Positions 54,323 to 63,592 of a stretch of 64,000 bases of DNA are shown piece by piece. The stretch spans positions 434,001 through 498,000 of the forward strand of contig NZ_CTEN01000003.1 in NCBI RefSeq assembly GCF_001375655.1, written 5' to 3'. Each line of letters begins with the position of its first letter. Position 1 is the first letter of the stretch. The translations under genes and the position numbers were made by a program. This DNA comes from Streptococcus varani (GTDB lineage: Bacteria > Bacillota > Bacilli > Lactobacillales > Streptococcaceae). Below the pieces are notes generated by a model, which did no database searches, had not been told where the DNA came from, and saw only the letters and a program-made list of their open reading frames with translations.

Positions 54323-54754
54323 CTAAGACTCCGTTCAATAAATAATCCTTTACACCGTATATCCTTTTTTCTACTTTTATCCTATTGTTTGCAGCATCAG
54401 AAGTTGTCCATTCTCGAAATTGATCACTATCTAGCAATCTAACGATTTGCTCTTTGGAAACAGTTAATTCAGGATTCACCCTTAATGCAAGATTCACTCC
54501 AACTGAAATGGCTTCAAATCTAACACGTGGTGTTTGATTGCGATCCTCTTTTTGAAAGCCTCTTTCAAAATTTTTAGCAACAAATTCCATTGTTTTATTA
54601 AATTCAGCTCTAAATAATAGCTCTTTATCGGGTGTCCAGTCTGTAGCAGATCCACTAACAAAGTCGTCAACGAAATTCATAACTTGGCCATTGTAACTAT
54701 CTAAATTATTACTATAGGCAAAAAATCTTGAAACTAATTCAATATCTTCTTTTC
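54312..54754 (-). pseudogene. DUF262 protein, 3' part beyond the IS30 insertion
   Basis: Continuation of the gene that starts at 57759. After the duplicated target GAAAAGAAGATATT (54741-54754) the frame reads ELVSRFFAYSNNLDSYNGQVMNFVDDFV and on to ...KDYLLNGVLDES, 142 residues after the target. Joined to the 218-codon 5' part it restores an uninterrupted 360-residue protein. An internal ATG at 54680 could start a 122-residue fragment but without a clear ribosome site. Confidence 0.85.
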
Positions 54755-55917
54755 CCGCGTTGTAAAATGAAGTGCAACAAAAAAGACATGTTCGTCTGAT
54801 ATACTAGAATTCCCCAACTCAGTATAGAAAGCAGATGAACATGTCCAACACTCATTCTACCAAAAAATCAACCTATTCTCATCTCTCAGCCTCGGAACGT
54901 GGCGAAATGGCTGCTTATCTTAAAATGGGAAAGAAACCGGCTGAAATCGCTCGTCTTCTAGGTCGTCACCGGTCGACAATCAGTCGAGAAATCAAACGTG
55001 GTTCGGTGGATCAGGTACAGGATAAGAATGGGAAACGTACCTATTTCAGTGCCTATTTCGCTGATAGCGGACAGCGTGTCTATGAATCCAATCGTCAAAA
55101 GTGCTCTTATCTCAAGTTGAATGACTGCTCCGCTAAATTCATTGAGCAATTAGGATATGCCTTGAAAGCTAAAATTCGTCTTCATAGCGTAGATAGTTTC
55201 GTTCAGACTTATAAAGCAAATCATCCTGAGGAGGTTGTTCCCTCTACCAAAACCATTTATCGCTATATCAAAGAGGGGCTGTTAGTTATAAAACCAATCG
55301 ATTTACCTAAGATGGTCAGTATCAGGAAACGTTCTAAGCCAGTCATTAAGACGAATAAGAAAACTTTAGGTCAGTCTATCGAAGAACGTCCTGAGTGTAT
55401 CAATGACCGTTCTGAATTTGGTCATTGGGAGATTGACTTGGTTCTTGGAAAGAAAACCAAAGGTGAAGCTGTTGTTTTGACTTTGGTAGAGCGCCAGACA
55501 CGCTATGCACTAGGAGTTAAGCTAGAAGACAAACAGTCCCATACCATTAATTGTGCTGTCAAACAACTTACAAGTCAGTATCCTATTGCATCCATTACAG
55601 CTGATAATGGTTCTGAATTTAGTTTACTCTCAGACTTGGAAGCTGTTGATGTTTACTTTGCACATCCATATTCTTCACATGAGAGAGGTACAAATGAGAA
55701 CTTCAATGGTCTCCTCAGAGAATATATCCCTAAAGGAAACTCTTTTAATTCACTAACCTCTGAAGAACTTGACAACTATATCACAGCCATCAATGAGCGC
55801 CCGAGACGACTTCTTCAATACCAATCTTCAAAATTCCTATTTGGGATAGCCCAAATAGCTTAACCTCTGGATCTCTAGTTATCAATCAACTTGTTGCACT
55901 TGACTTGACAACATGCG
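54755..55917 (+). mobile_element. IS30-family insertion sequence, complete copy A
   Basis: Element of about 1163 bases with imperfect terminal inverted repeats (CGCGTTGT...AAGTGCAACAA at 54756-54780 and TTGTTGCACTTGACTTGACA with ACATGCG at 55891-55917). It encodes one intact transposase. It is inserted into the DUF262 gene against that gene's direction. Confidence 0.88.
54835..55863 (+). CDS. IS30-family transposase (intact)
   Basis: 342-residue DDE transposase. The N-terminal helix-turn-helix region (about 12-55) has ASERGEMAAYLKMGKKPAEI and RLLGRHRSTISREIKRG. The catalytic core has EIDLVLGKKTKGEAVVLTLVERQ (first Asp), TADNGSEF (second Asp) and YSSHERGTNENFNGLLREYIPKG (Glu), matching the DDE signature of the family. 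Length is normal, so copy A may be active and could act on the truncated copies in trans. Confidence 0.93.
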   Translation: MNMSNTHSTKKSTYSHLSASERGEMAAYLKMGKKPAEIARLLGRHRSTISREIKRGSVDQVQDKNGKRTYFSAYFADSGQRVYESNRQKCSYLKLNDCSAKFIEQLGYALKAKIRLHSVDSFVQTYKANHPEEVVPSTKTIYRYIKEGLLVIKPIDLPKMVSIRKRSKPVIKTNKKTLGQSIEERPECINDRSEFGHWEIDLVLGKKTKGEAVVLTLVERQTRYALGVKLEDKQSHTINCAVKQLTSQYPIASITADNGSEFSLLSDLEAVDVYFAHPYSSHERGTNENFNGLLREYIPKGNSFNSLTSEELDNYITAINERPRRLLQYQSSKFLFGIAQIA

Positions 55918-55985
55918 AATATCTTCTTTTCTATTAATTCTGTTCTGAGAAAGATTCGTATTCCTTCTGAACAATTCATCTTAAA
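55918..55985 (-). repeat. DUF262 gene fragment trapped between IS copies A and B
   Basis: Bases 55918-55985 repeat 57106-57173, the DUF262 coding sequence adjoining the final IS end (the NLSQNRINRKEDI region and upstream codons). The segment then joins the IS interior at ATCTT, a 5-base identity shared by both partners of the junction. Confidence 0.9.
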
Positions 55986-56978
55986 ATGGGAAAGAAACCG
56001 GCTGAAATCGCTCGTCTTCTAGGTCGTCACCGGTCGACAATCAGTCGAGAAATCAAACGTGGTTCGGTGGATCAGGTACAGGATAAGAATGGGAAACGTA
56101 CCTATTTCAGTGCCTATTTCGCTGATAGCGGACAGCGTGTCTATGAATCCAATCGTCAAAAGTGCTCTTATCTCAAGTTGAATGACTGCTCCGCTAAATT
56201 CATTGAGCAATTAGGATATGCCTTGAAAGCTAAAATTCGTCTTCATAGCGTAGATAGTTTCGTTCAGACTTATAAAGCAAATCATCCTGAGGAGGTTGTT
56301 CCCTCTACCAAAACCATTTATCGCTATATCAAAGAGGGGCTGTTAGTTATAAAACCAATCGATTTACCTAAGATGGTCAGTATCAGGAAACGTTCTAAGC
56401 CAGTCATTAAGACGAATAAGAAAACTTTAGGTCAGTCTATCGAAGAACGTCCTGAGTGTATCAATGACCGTTCTGAATTTGGTCATTGGGAGATTGACTT
56501 GGTTCTTGGAAAGAAAACCAAAGGTGAAGCTGTTGTTTTGACTTTAGTAGAGCGCCAGACACGCTATGCACTAGGAGTTAAGCTAGAAGACAAACAGTCC
56601 CATACCATTAATTGTGCTGTCAAACAACTTACAAGTCAGTATCCTATTGCATCCATTACAGCTGATAATGGTTCTGAATTTAGTTTACTCTCAGACTTGG
56701 AAGCTGTTGATGTTTACTTTGCACATCCATATTCTTCACATGAGAGAGGTACAAATGAGAACTTCAATGGTCTCCTCAGAGAATATATCCCTAAAGGAAA
56801 CTCTTTTAATTCACTAACCTCTGAAGAACTTGACAACTATATCACAGCCATCAATGAGCGCCCGAGACGACTTCTTCAATACCAATCTTCAAAATTCCTA
56901 TTTGGGATAGCCCAAATAGCTTAACCTCTGGATCTCTAGTTATCAATCAACTTGTTGCACTTGACTTGACAACATGCG
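55981..56978 (+). mobile_element. IS30-family copy B, 5'-truncated tandem duplicate
   Basis: Matches 54920-55917 of copy A at an offset of 1061 bases, with only one difference noticed (ACTTTAGTAG for ACTTTGGTAG near 56545). It lacks the left inverted repeat and the first part of the transposase gene. Confidence 0.9.
55986..56924 (+). pseudogene. N-terminally truncated IS30-family transposase
   Basis: 312 codons from MGKKPAEIARLLGRHRST to the normal end, identical in protein sequence to residues 31-342 of the intact copy. The DDE core is complete but the first part of the DNA-binding region and the native ribosome site are missing, so it is probably not functional. Confidence 0.85.
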
Positions 56979-57105
56979 AAATGAGCGCCCGAGACGACTT
57001 CTTCAATACCAATCTTCAAAATTCCTATTTGGGATAGCCCAAATAGCTTAACCTCTGGATCTCTAGTTATCAATCAACTTGTTGCACTTGACTTGACAAC
57101 ATGCG
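56979..57105 (+). mobile_element. IS30-family copy C, 127-base right-end duplicate
   Basis: Repeats the last 127 bases of copy B (offset 127): the final transposase codons from near ATGAGCGCCCGAG plus the right inverted repeat. It is followed by the outer target duplicate and the DUF262 gene. Confidence 0.9.
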
Positions 57106-57759
57106 AATATCTTCTTTTCTATTAATTCTGTTCTGAGAAAGATTCGTATTCCTTCTGAACAATTCATCTTCTGCCAATTCTTTTATTAAATTCATTAACA
57201 GGTTATCAATTTCCCTACCAGCTCTAACTTCACTTGTATTTGCTTTTAGTGAGCTTGTATTTAACCTATCAAATAACTCTTTTCGAACATCTGCAGGAGT
57301 GTTATGTTTTAGTACAATTACCCTTAAAGCCCTTGCTTTGAGTCTCCTAATTTCATTATTTGGCATCTCATCACATATACACCCATTGAGTTCTGTAAGT
57401 TTCTTCAAACCTACTAGCTTTAAATCCCCAGCAAAAAAAGCAGAAAGAGTAGATATCCTTTGTAATCCATCAACAATCTCCATACTACCATCATCAGTGT
57501 CACCTAAAAATATCAATGGAATGGGATAATCTAAAAGCAGGGATTCTATAAACCTTGATTTCTGGTTTAAAGTCCACAATAGTTCTTTCCTCTGATATTC
57601 TGGTGCATAAATGTCATTCTCATTATCATATAAATTTACTATAAAACTGATAGGATAATCTCTTGTATCGTAATTGAGTTCATATTGTAATTGATTAATC
57701 TGCTCCTGAATTTTTTGCTTTTTTTCTTCGTCCTCAAATAATTTTAGTTGGCTAATCAT
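57106..57759 (-). pseudogene. DUF262 protein, 5' part, split by IS30
   Basis: The start (MISQLKLFEDEEKKQKIQEQ) overlaps the methyltransferase stop by 8 nt (ATGATTAG). The DUF262/ParB-like nuclease-associated motif is visible in APEYQRKELLW and the nucleotide-site block EIVDGLQRISTLSAFF. The frame ends at NRINRKEDI, after which it reads 11 codons of IS sequence to a stop at 57070. The original protein of 360 residues continues at 54754. GmrSD-N/DUF262 domains bind or hydrolyse nucleotides in restriction and defence proteins. Confidence 0.88.
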
Positions 57760-58798
57760 ATTTTTTCTCCAAATGTTTTATTATACTTTTTCCGATAACT
57801 TCTCCTAATTTAGGTGGTACAGCATTTCCAATTTGTATTGCAATTTTTTGACTAGAAATCTTTTCTGAATCTTTTCCGAATCTATAGTTTCTGGGGAAAC
57901 TTTGTAAGATAGCTCCTTCTCTTAAGCTCAACGCTCTAGTTTGTTCTGGATGCCCAAATCTACCATTTCCATATCCAGGAAATTGTGTAGTAATCGTAGA
58001 AGATGGCTTATCCCACTCTAGTCTACCATATACGGAACCAAAAGATTTACCACTTTTCTTTTTATAACAATTTGGTAATAGTTTCTCATCCCAATCTCTC
58101 CAGGTCCCACCAGGTTTCGAAGACTTTATTCTTTTTAAATTAATATCAGTTAAATTTCTTGCAGAATGAAGAGGATCTTTTACATCTTGCTGCCCTGCTT
58201 CAAGTTTTGGTAAATCTCCAATTGCTTGCCTAACTGTTGGATATTCTTCCTCAGGAAGTTCAGGTTCAAATTCTATTTCTCCTAACTTTGAACCCAGCAA
58301 TAAGAGACGCTTTCTGCTCTGCGGAATACCATAAGCTGGTGCATATGCAATTTTCCAAGTCACATAATATCCCTCATTTTTAAGTAATTTAACGAATCTA
58401 CTAAAGATCTCTTCCTTCTCCAATTGTGGTACATTTTCCATAGAAACAATTTGGGGCTTTGTTATTTTGATTTGTTCTCCAAAATAATCTAAAAGGTCTA
58501 ATTTCCCTTCACCAACATTACTGTTCTTATATCTACGAGAATATGAAGAGAAAGGTTGACATGGAGTACAACCTATCAAAATTTTAATATCAGTATCCTC
58601 TGGATAGTAAGACTCCAATTCTCCATTAACTAATTCTTTTATATCTTTGTGAACAAACATAGCTTGGTTATTGGTTTCATAGGCAAATCTGCAAGACTCT
58701 TCAAAATCAAAGCCTGCAACCACATTTATTCCCGCGTTTTGAATACCATGGGTTAGTCCACCAATGCCACAAAATAAATCTAATGCATTAATTTTCAT
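57752..58798 (-). CDS. DNA (cytosine-5-)-methyltransferase
   Basis: 348-residue C5 methyltransferase with the ordered motifs: I (ALDLFCGIGG), IV (GCTPCQPFSSYS, catalytic Cys), VI (VSMENVP), VIII (PQSRKRLLLLG), and IX-X (GREGAILQSFP-like LREGAILQSFPRNY and QIGNAVPPKLGEVIG). The variable target recognition region lies about 190-280. It has a good ribosome site (GAGGTATTGTA) and its own promoter. It is the first gene of the methyltransferase-DUF262-HEPN operon and the only intact one, so it may now act as a solitary methylase. The target sequence cannot be predicted here. Confidence 0.95.
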   Translation of the reverse strand: MKINALDLFCGIGGLTHGIQNAGINVVAGFDFEESCRFAYETNNQAMFVHKDIKELVNGELESYYPEDTDIKILIGCTPCQPFSSYSRRYKNSNVGEGKLDLLDYFGEQIKITKPQIVSMENVPQLEKEEIFSRFVKLLKNEGYYVTWKIAYAPAYGIPQSRKRLLLLGSKLGEIEFEPELPEEEYPTVRQAIGDLPKLEAGQQDVKDPLHSARNLTDINLKRIKSSKPGGTWRDWDEKLLPNCYKKKSGKSFGSVYGRLEWDKPSSTITTQFPGYGNGRFGHPEQTRALSLREGAILQSFPRNYRFGKDSEKISSQKIAIQIGNAVPPKLGEVIGKSIIKHLEKKYD

Positions 58799-58815
58799 TA
58801 CAATACCTCAAACTA

Positions 58816-58824
58816 ATTATACCA
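58816..58824 (-). promoter_or_regulatory. extended -10 promoter of the methyltransferase operon
   Basis: Minus strand TGGTATAAT, 17 nt before the methyltransferase ATG. A separate promoter next to valS fits a self-contained accessory unit. Confidence 0.6.
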
Positions 58825-58886
58825 AACTTCTGAAAATTCGTCGATGGCAAACTATCAAAAAACGTCTAATAATCACGTACACAAAA

Positions 58887-58905
58887 CCCAACCGTTTAGG
58901 CTGGG
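58887..58905. terminator. terminator after valS
   Basis: Stem CCCAACC / GGCTGGG with a 5-nt loop; the arms pair with one wobble. TTTTT follows on the plus strand and TTTTG on the minus strand, 19 nt beyond the valS stop. Confidence 0.7.
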
Positions 58906-58923
58906 CTTTTTATGTCTATTAAC

Positions 58924-61575
58924 TTACTTCACTAACTTCTGCATCTCCACAATACGCTCCTGTGTCGCATCAAACTTAGCCTGGTAATCGGCTTGTTTGG
59001 CTTGTTCTTTGGCCACGACTTCTGGTTTGGCGTTGGCGACGAAGCGTTCGTTGCCCAATTTCTTGCCGACCATGTCTAGTTCTTTTTGCCATTTGGCCAG
59101 TTCTTTGTCAAGGCGGGCCAATTCTTCTTCTACATTGAGCAGGTCTGCAAGTGGCAAGAAGATCTCTGCGCCTGTGATTACGGCTGACATAGCCAATTCT
59201 GGGGTAGCGATGGCTGAGCTAATTTCAAGGGTTTCTGGGTTTGTGAAACGTTTGATGTAGTTGACGTTGGCATTGAAGAAGGCTTCAAGTTCAGCGTCAC
59301 TTGTCTTAACCAAAATAGTGATTGGTTTAGATGGGGCAACGTTCACTTCCGCACGCGCATTACGTACTGAACGAATCAAGTCTTTGAGGCTTTCCACACC
59401 AGCGTGAGCTGTGGCATTTTCAAAGGCAGGGTTGACTCTTGGATAGTCCGCGGTTACGATTGAACCTTGCGCGTACTGACCGAAGATTTCTTCCGTCACG
59501 AATGGCATGATTGGGTGGAGGAGGCGCAAAATCTTGTCCAGGGTATAGAGAAGAACAGAGCGTGTCATGACTTTTTCCTCTTCATTATCGCTGTACAGCA
59601 CTTCCTTGGTCAGCTCCACATACCAGTTAGCAAACTCTTCCCAGATGAAGTTGTAAAGGATATGGCCCGCCACACCGAACTCAAACTTATCAAAGTTTTC
59701 CGTCACCTTAGCGATGGTCTCGTTGAGGTTGTGGAGGATCCAACTATCCGTCACGTTACCTGCCTGACCAGCAGCCACCTTGTCCACATTGGCCGTCGCT
59801 TGCTCTAAGGTCAGCCCCTCATTATTCATGAGGATGTAGCGTGAAATGTTCCAAATCTTGTTAATGAAGTTCCAGCTGGCATCCATCTTTTCATAGGAGA
59901 AACGGACATCCTGTCCTGGGGCAGAGCCGTTAGACAAGAACCAGCGCAGAGCGTCTGCACCATATTTCTCAATGACATCCATAGGGTCGATACCGTTCCC
60001 CAAGGACTTGGACATCTTGCGTCCGTCCTCAGCACGAATCAAACCGTGCATGAGTACGTTTTTAAATGGCTGACGACCGGTAAATTCAAGGGATTGGAAA
60101 ATCATGCGAGATACCCAGAAGAAGATGATATCGTAACCTGTTACCAAGGTTGAAGTTGGGAAGTAACGCTGGAAGTCTGCCGCATTTTCATCTGGCCAAC
60201 CCATGGTTGAGAATGGCCATAGGGCAGATGAGAACCAGGTATCGAGAACATCTTCGTCCTGAATCCAGCCATCGCCTTCTGGTGCTTCTTCGCCGACATA
60301 CATTTCGCCCGCTTCATTGTACCAAGCTGGGATTTGGTGTCCCCACCAGAGTTGGCGAGAGATTACCCAATCATGAACGTTTTCCATCCATTGGAGGAAG
60401 GTATCGTTAAAGCGTGGTGGATAGAACTCCACCTTGTCATCTGTGCCTTGGTTGTCAATGGCAAGCTTAGCCAGTTCATCCATCTTGACGAACCACTGTG
60501 TTGACAAACGCGGCTCAACTGGCACACCTGTACGCTCTGAGTGACCGACTGAGTGGACACGGTTTTCAATTTCAACCAGTTGGCCCAATTCTTGCAGCTT
60601 GGCAACTGTGGCTTTACGAGCCTCAAATCGGTCCATACCCACAAAATCACCAGCCAGCTCGTTCATGGTACCATCGTCGTTCATGACGTTTACTTGTGGC
60701 AAGTTGTGGCGTTGGCCGACTTCAAAGTCATTTGGATCATGGGCTGGCGTAATTTTTACCACACCCGTACCAAACTCAGGGTCCGCATGCTCGTCTGCGA
60801 CGATAGGGATCAGTTTGTTTACGATTGGCAGGATAACGTTCTTGCCGATCAGGTCCTTGTAGCGTGGGTCCTCAGGGTTGACCGCAACCGCCACGTCACC
60901 AAACATGGTTTCTGGACGAGTGGTGGCCACCTGAAGGGCACCAGAACCGTCTTCCAACAGGTAGTTCATGTGGTAGAAGGCACCCTCGACATCCTGGTGA
61001 ATCACCTCGATATCAGACAGGGCTGTGCGAGCTGCTGGGTCCCAGTTGATGATGAACTCACCGCGGTAGATCCATCCTTTTTTGTAGAGGTCCACGAAGA
61101 CCTTACGAACCGCTTTTGAGAGCCCTTCGTCAAGAGTGAAACGCTCACGCGAATAATCGACAGAAAGCCCCATCATGCCCCACTGGTCCTTGATAGTAGC
61201 CGCATATTCATCTTTCCATTCCCAAACCTTAGTCAAGAAAGATTCACGACCCAAGTCGTAACGAGTGATGCCTTGCTCACGCAAACGCTCCTCAACCTTG
61301 GCCTGAGTGGCGATACCAGCATGGTCCATACCTGGCAACCAGAGGGTATCAAAGCCCTGCATGCGTTTTTGGCGGATGATGATATCCTGCAAGGTCGTGT
61401 CCCAAGCGTGACCAAGGTGAAGCTTCCCCGTAACGTTTGGCGGTGGAATCACGATGGAATACGGCTCAGCCTCCGCATCTCCTGATGGTTTGAAGACATC
61501 CGCTTCAAGCCACTTAGCATAACGCCCAGCCTCAACCTCGGCTGGATTGTATTTTGGTGAAAGTTCTTTTGACAT
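58924..61575 (-). CDS. valS: valyl-tRNA synthetase
   Basis: Class I aminoacyl-tRNA synthetase of 883 residues. The HIGH motif is HLGHAW (about 51-56), the KMSKS motif is [10 protein letters not shown] (about 520-530), the editing domain contains TRPETMFGD and [13 protein letters not shown], and the C-terminal coiled coil ([21 protein letters not shown]) is complete. It is the third gene of an operon led by a T-box, 12 nt downstream of a P-loop kinase gene. Its terminator borders the accessory island. Confidence 0.98.
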   Translation of the reverse strand: MSKELSPKYNPAEVEAGRYAKWLEADVFKPSGDAEAEPYSIVIPPPNVTGKLHLGHAWDTTLQDIIIRQKRMQGFDTLWLPGMDHAGIATQAKVEERLREQGITRYDLGRESFLTKVWEWKDEYAATIKDQWGMMGLSVDYSRERFTLDEGLSKAVRKVFVDLYKKGWIYRGEFIINWDPAARTALSDIEVIHQDVEGAFYHMNYLLEDGSGALQVATTRPETMFGDVAVAVNPEDPRYKDLIGKNVILPIVNKLIPIVADEHADPEFGTGVVKITPAHDPNDFEVGQRHNLPQVNVMNDDGTMNELAGDFVGMDRFEARKATVAKLQELGQLVEIENRVHSVGHSERTGVPVEPRLSTQWFVKMDELAKLAIDNQGTDDKVEFYPPRFNDTFLQWMENVHDWVISRQLWWGHQIPAWYNEAGEMYVGEEAPEGDGWIQDEDVLDTWFSSALWPFSTMGWPDENAADFQRYFPTSTLVTGYDIIFFWVSRMIFQSLEFTGRQPFKNVLMHGLIRAEDGRKMSKSLGNGIDPMDVIEKYGADALRWFLSNGSAPGQDVRFSYEKMDASWNFINKIWNISRYILMNNEGLTLEQATANVDKVAAGQAGNVTDSWILHNLNETIAKVTENFDKFEFGVAGHILYNFIWEEFANWYVELTKEVLYSDNEEEKVMTRSVLLYTLDKILRLLHPIMPFVTEEIFGQYAQGSIVTADYPRVNPAFENATAHAGVESLKDLIRSVRNARAEVNVAPSKPITILVKTSDAELEAFFNANVNYIKRFTNPETLEISSAIATPELAMSAVITGAEIFLPLADLLNVEEELARLDKELAKWQKELDMVGKKLGNERFVANAKPEVVAKEQAKQADYQAKFDATQERIVEMQKLVK

Positions 61576-61587
61576 AATATGTCCTTT

Positions 61588-62154
61588 CTAGTTTTTCTCT
61601 AATTCTGTTATTTTTTCGAAAATCAACTCAGCAACTTCTTCGGCAGACAGATGAGTATTGTTGATTTTGTAATAATGCTGAATAAAACTTGGAATTTCAT
61701 CTGTTGTATATCGGCAGCGCTCACTTGTATCCAAGATTTCTGATTCCGATATGTCTATGTGGCGCTTCAATGGCTTATGTTTCAGTCGATTCTCAGTTTT
61801 ATTTCTTCGTAATCGCTCTTCCAAACTGGCATCCAACTCAACAAACAAAACTTCTCGCTTGTGTTGATGAAAAAGATTTTGCACGATCTCCAAAAAGCCG
61901 ACTTGATTTGAATCATTAAAATCAACCAGTGCAGTCGTGATTAAATCACGCCCATATTTTGCGAAGACATCGTAGATATCAAAACAAATTCTAGAGTTCA
62001 ACTCCACCATATCGGATGTGAAATCTGGAATAAATTTCAAAACAAAATCAATGGTTTCATGATTATGGATCAAAGTTGCTTGTATCAGTTTTTCAAGCTC
62101 TTGACCAATTGTCATTTTCCCTGAGGCTTGGGCACCAATGATAATGATATTCAT
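61588..62154 (-). CDS. P-loop nucleotide kinase-like protein
   Basis: Small AAA/adenylate-kinase-like protein of 188 residues starting MNIIIIGAQASGKMTIGQEL, with Walker A GAQASGKM at the N-terminus. A charged lid-like region (ASLEERLRRNKTENRLKHKP) follows the strand EVLFVELDA. The start at 62154 overlaps the stop of the acetyltransferase (ATGA) and has GGGAGGCG upstream. Substrate is unknown; shikimate-kinase-like or nucleoside-kinase activity is possible. It lies between the acetyltransferase and valS in the T-box operon. Confidence 0.75.
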   Translation of the reverse strand: MNIIIIGAQASGKMTIGQELEKLIQATLIHNHETIDFVLKFIPDFTSDMVELNSRICFDIYDVFAKYGRDLITTALVDFNDSNQVGFLEIVQNLFHQHKREVLFVELDASLEERLRRNKTENRLKHKPLKRHIDISESEILDTSERCRYTTDEIPSFIQHYYKINNTHLSAEEVAELIFEKITELEKN

Positions 62155-62729
62155 TGCAGCGCCTCCCACTCACTTCTGAGTAGACCATAGCGTAAGTCCC
62201 TACAGCGATTGTCTTGAGCATCCCTACGGTCACGGACACTAGCTTCGAGGGTGAAACCACATTTCTCTGCAATGCGACAACTAGCATAATTGTAATCAAA
62301 GCAGGCTAGTTCAATCTTATGAAGATGAAGAAGGTCAAAACCAACTTCCAAAAGAGCTTCTACCGCCTCAGTCATAATTCCCTGACCCCAGTAATCTGGA
62401 TGGAGGAGATAGCCAATTTCCAAAATATCTTCTGCATGGCGATTGTTAAAATCAACGGAACCAATAATGCGATTCTCACCTTTCAAAGTGATGCCATAAC
62501 CTGAAGGAAGGCTTTGTCGTTCTAAGTTGGCAGGATAGATATCTCTCAGGTAGACTAACTCATCTTCCAAGCTTTTGACGGGTGGAAATCCTGCTGGATA
62601 GCTAACTTCTGCCAACTTGGCATAGGCAAATATATCCTCTGCATCAGATAAAAGACGTTGCCGCAAGACCAATCGCTCCGTTTCCAAGTCAGGTAAGATA
62701 TTGTTCTCAAATGTTCCGAGAATCTTCAT
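62151..62729 (-). CDS. GNAT family N-acetyltransferase (RimJ/RimL-like)
   Basis: 192-residue acetyltransferase with the ETERLVLRQRLLSDAEDIFAYA opening of the RimJ/RimL group. The acetyl-CoA-binding region is EIGYLLHPDYWGQGIMTEAVEALLEV and the C-terminal strand has ELACFDYNYASCRIAEKCGFTLEA. Substrate could be a ribosomal protein N-terminus, another protein or a small amine. It is the first gene after the T-box, so it responds to the charging of the T-box tRNA. Confidence 0.85.
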   Translation of the reverse strand: MKILGTFENNILPDLETERLVLRQRLLSDAEDIFAYAKLAEVSYPAGFPPVKSLEDELVYLRDIYPANLERQSLPSGYGITLKGENRIIGSVDFNNRHAEDILEIGYLLHPDYWGQGIMTEAVEALLEVGFDLLHLHKIELACFDYNYASCRIAEKCGFTLEASVRDRRDAQDNRCRDLRYGLLRSEWEALQ

Positions 62730-62769
62730 ATAGCTACCTCCAATCAGTACATCCCTATCTTTATAATAG

Positions 62770-62975
62770 AACCAAAAATCCCCATCCAGCTTACGCTAGA
62801 CAGGGACGAATTTCATGACGATTTCCGCGGTACCACCCAAATTCGAGTATCAGCTGATACTCGCATCTTAATTATATTTATTATCTTATCAACATCAGCA
62901 ACTCTTTTGCAACTTTTGCGGATTTCTCAGCCCCACCGCTTTCTGTGAAAAGTTGTTCTCAAAATACCTCTGAAT
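62770..62975 (-). promoter_or_regulatory. T-box leader of the acetyltransferase-kinase-valS operon
   Basis: Minus-strand tRNA-sensing leader. The conserved T-box GGGTGGTACCGCG is at 62838-62826, and an alternative terminator TCCCTGTCTAGC/GCTGGATGGGGA (62806-62779) has a T tract. A perfect palindrome arm pair (CGAGTATCAG/CTGATACTCG, 62843-62862) forms a central stem, and the 5' part (GCGG...CCGC near 62920-62943) looks like the stem I head. The presence of valS suggests tRNA-Val, but I could not fix the specifier codon by eye. Confidence 0.9.
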
Positions 62976-62981
62976 GTCCTT

Positions 62982-63010
62982 ATTTTATCAGATTTCCTAG
63001 ACATAAGCAA
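62982..63010 (-). promoter_or_regulatory. promoter of the T-box operon
   Basis: Minus strand TTGCTT (63005-63010), 17 bp, TAAAAT (62982-62987), placing the start near 62975, about 245 nt before the first gene. Confidence 0.6.
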
Positions 63011-63016
63011 ACTATT

Positions 63017-63574
63017 TTAGTCTTTAAATGCGATTCCTAGTTCTTTCAATTGTTTTATCGTTGCTGGACCGATTCCTTTGAGGGATAGAAGCTCTTCTTC
63101 CGTCCATTTTTTAAAGTCTTTCTTAGCTCTGATGCCTTCTGCATAAAAGGTTTCCAGCCTTGGCATCGCCAATCCTTCCAACTCTGCTGCCAATGCATCA
63201 AAATGATCCACACTTTCTTCAACAGCTTCTTTTGCTTGTTCTTTTAAGACTGGTTGCGCCTCGTCAAGCACTTTTTTCTTTTCAGCAACTTTTTTCTCTA
63301 TGACTGGAGCTGCTTCTTCCACTTTCTCTTCTACTTTTTTTGATTTATGACTCAGTTGTTCTGTCACATTCTGGACTTTCTCAGTCATCGTTTCAACCAC
63401 ATTTTCAGTTGATTCCACCACGTTATCGACAACTTTTTCAGTAGCGTCTACTACGTTACCTATGACTTCTTGCGCCTTATCAACCACCGCACTTGTCAAA
63501 GACAAACCAGCCTTGCGCAAATCCAAAACTTGCTTTCTTAATTGCTTCTTACGATTAACCTTCTTTTTTGCCAT
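63017..63574 (-). CDS. helix-hairpin-helix protein with long charged N-terminal region
   Basis: 185-residue protein. The first 130 residues are Lys/Glu/Val-rich with repeated VVDATEKVVDNVVESTENVVE-like heptads, suggesting an elongated coiled or amphipathic helix. The C-terminal part (about 155-185, LLSLKGIGPATIKQLKELGI) is a helix-hairpin-helix of the DNA-binding type. No name can be assigned. It lies 18 nt downstream of a small conserved gene on the same strand. Confidence 0.7.
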   Translation of the reverse strand: MAKKKVNRKKQLRKQVLDLRKAGLSLTSAVVDKAQEVIGNVVDATEKVVDNVVESTENVVETMTEKVQNVTEQLSHKSKKVEEKVEEAAPVIEKKVAEKKKVLDEAQPVLKEQAKEAVEESVDHFDALAAELEGLAMPRLETFYAEGIRAKKDFKKWTEEELLSLKGIGPATIKQLKELGIAFKD

Positions 63575-63592
63575 TCTTATACTCCAATCATT

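Larger units (their letters stand above)
54741..57119. repeat. 14-bp target duplication flanking the IS30 array
   Basis: AATATCTTCTTTTC occurs at 54741-54754, 55918-55931 and 57106-57119. The outer pair flanks the whole array; the middle copy was carried into it by a later tandem duplication of the IS plus flank. Confidence 0.85.

Noticed and set aside
54312-54680. A separate 122-residue gene beside the IS element
   Set aside because: The same frame continues upstream to the IS boundary and joins the 57.1-57.8 kb fragment, so it is the 3' part of the DUF262 gene.
55981-57105. Repeats that might be a CRISPR array or tandem gene array
   Set aside because: Units are unequal (1061 and 127 bases) and are parts of one IS30 element with its flank, not repeat-spacer units.
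60553-61119. Long plus-strand frame of 188 codons opposite valS
   Set aside because: It is the reverse complement of conserved valS codons, with no ribosome site and no recognisable family.
62113-62299. Short minus-strand frame inside the acetyltransferase gene
   Set aside because: Overlaps two convincing genes in another frame and lacks a ribosome site.
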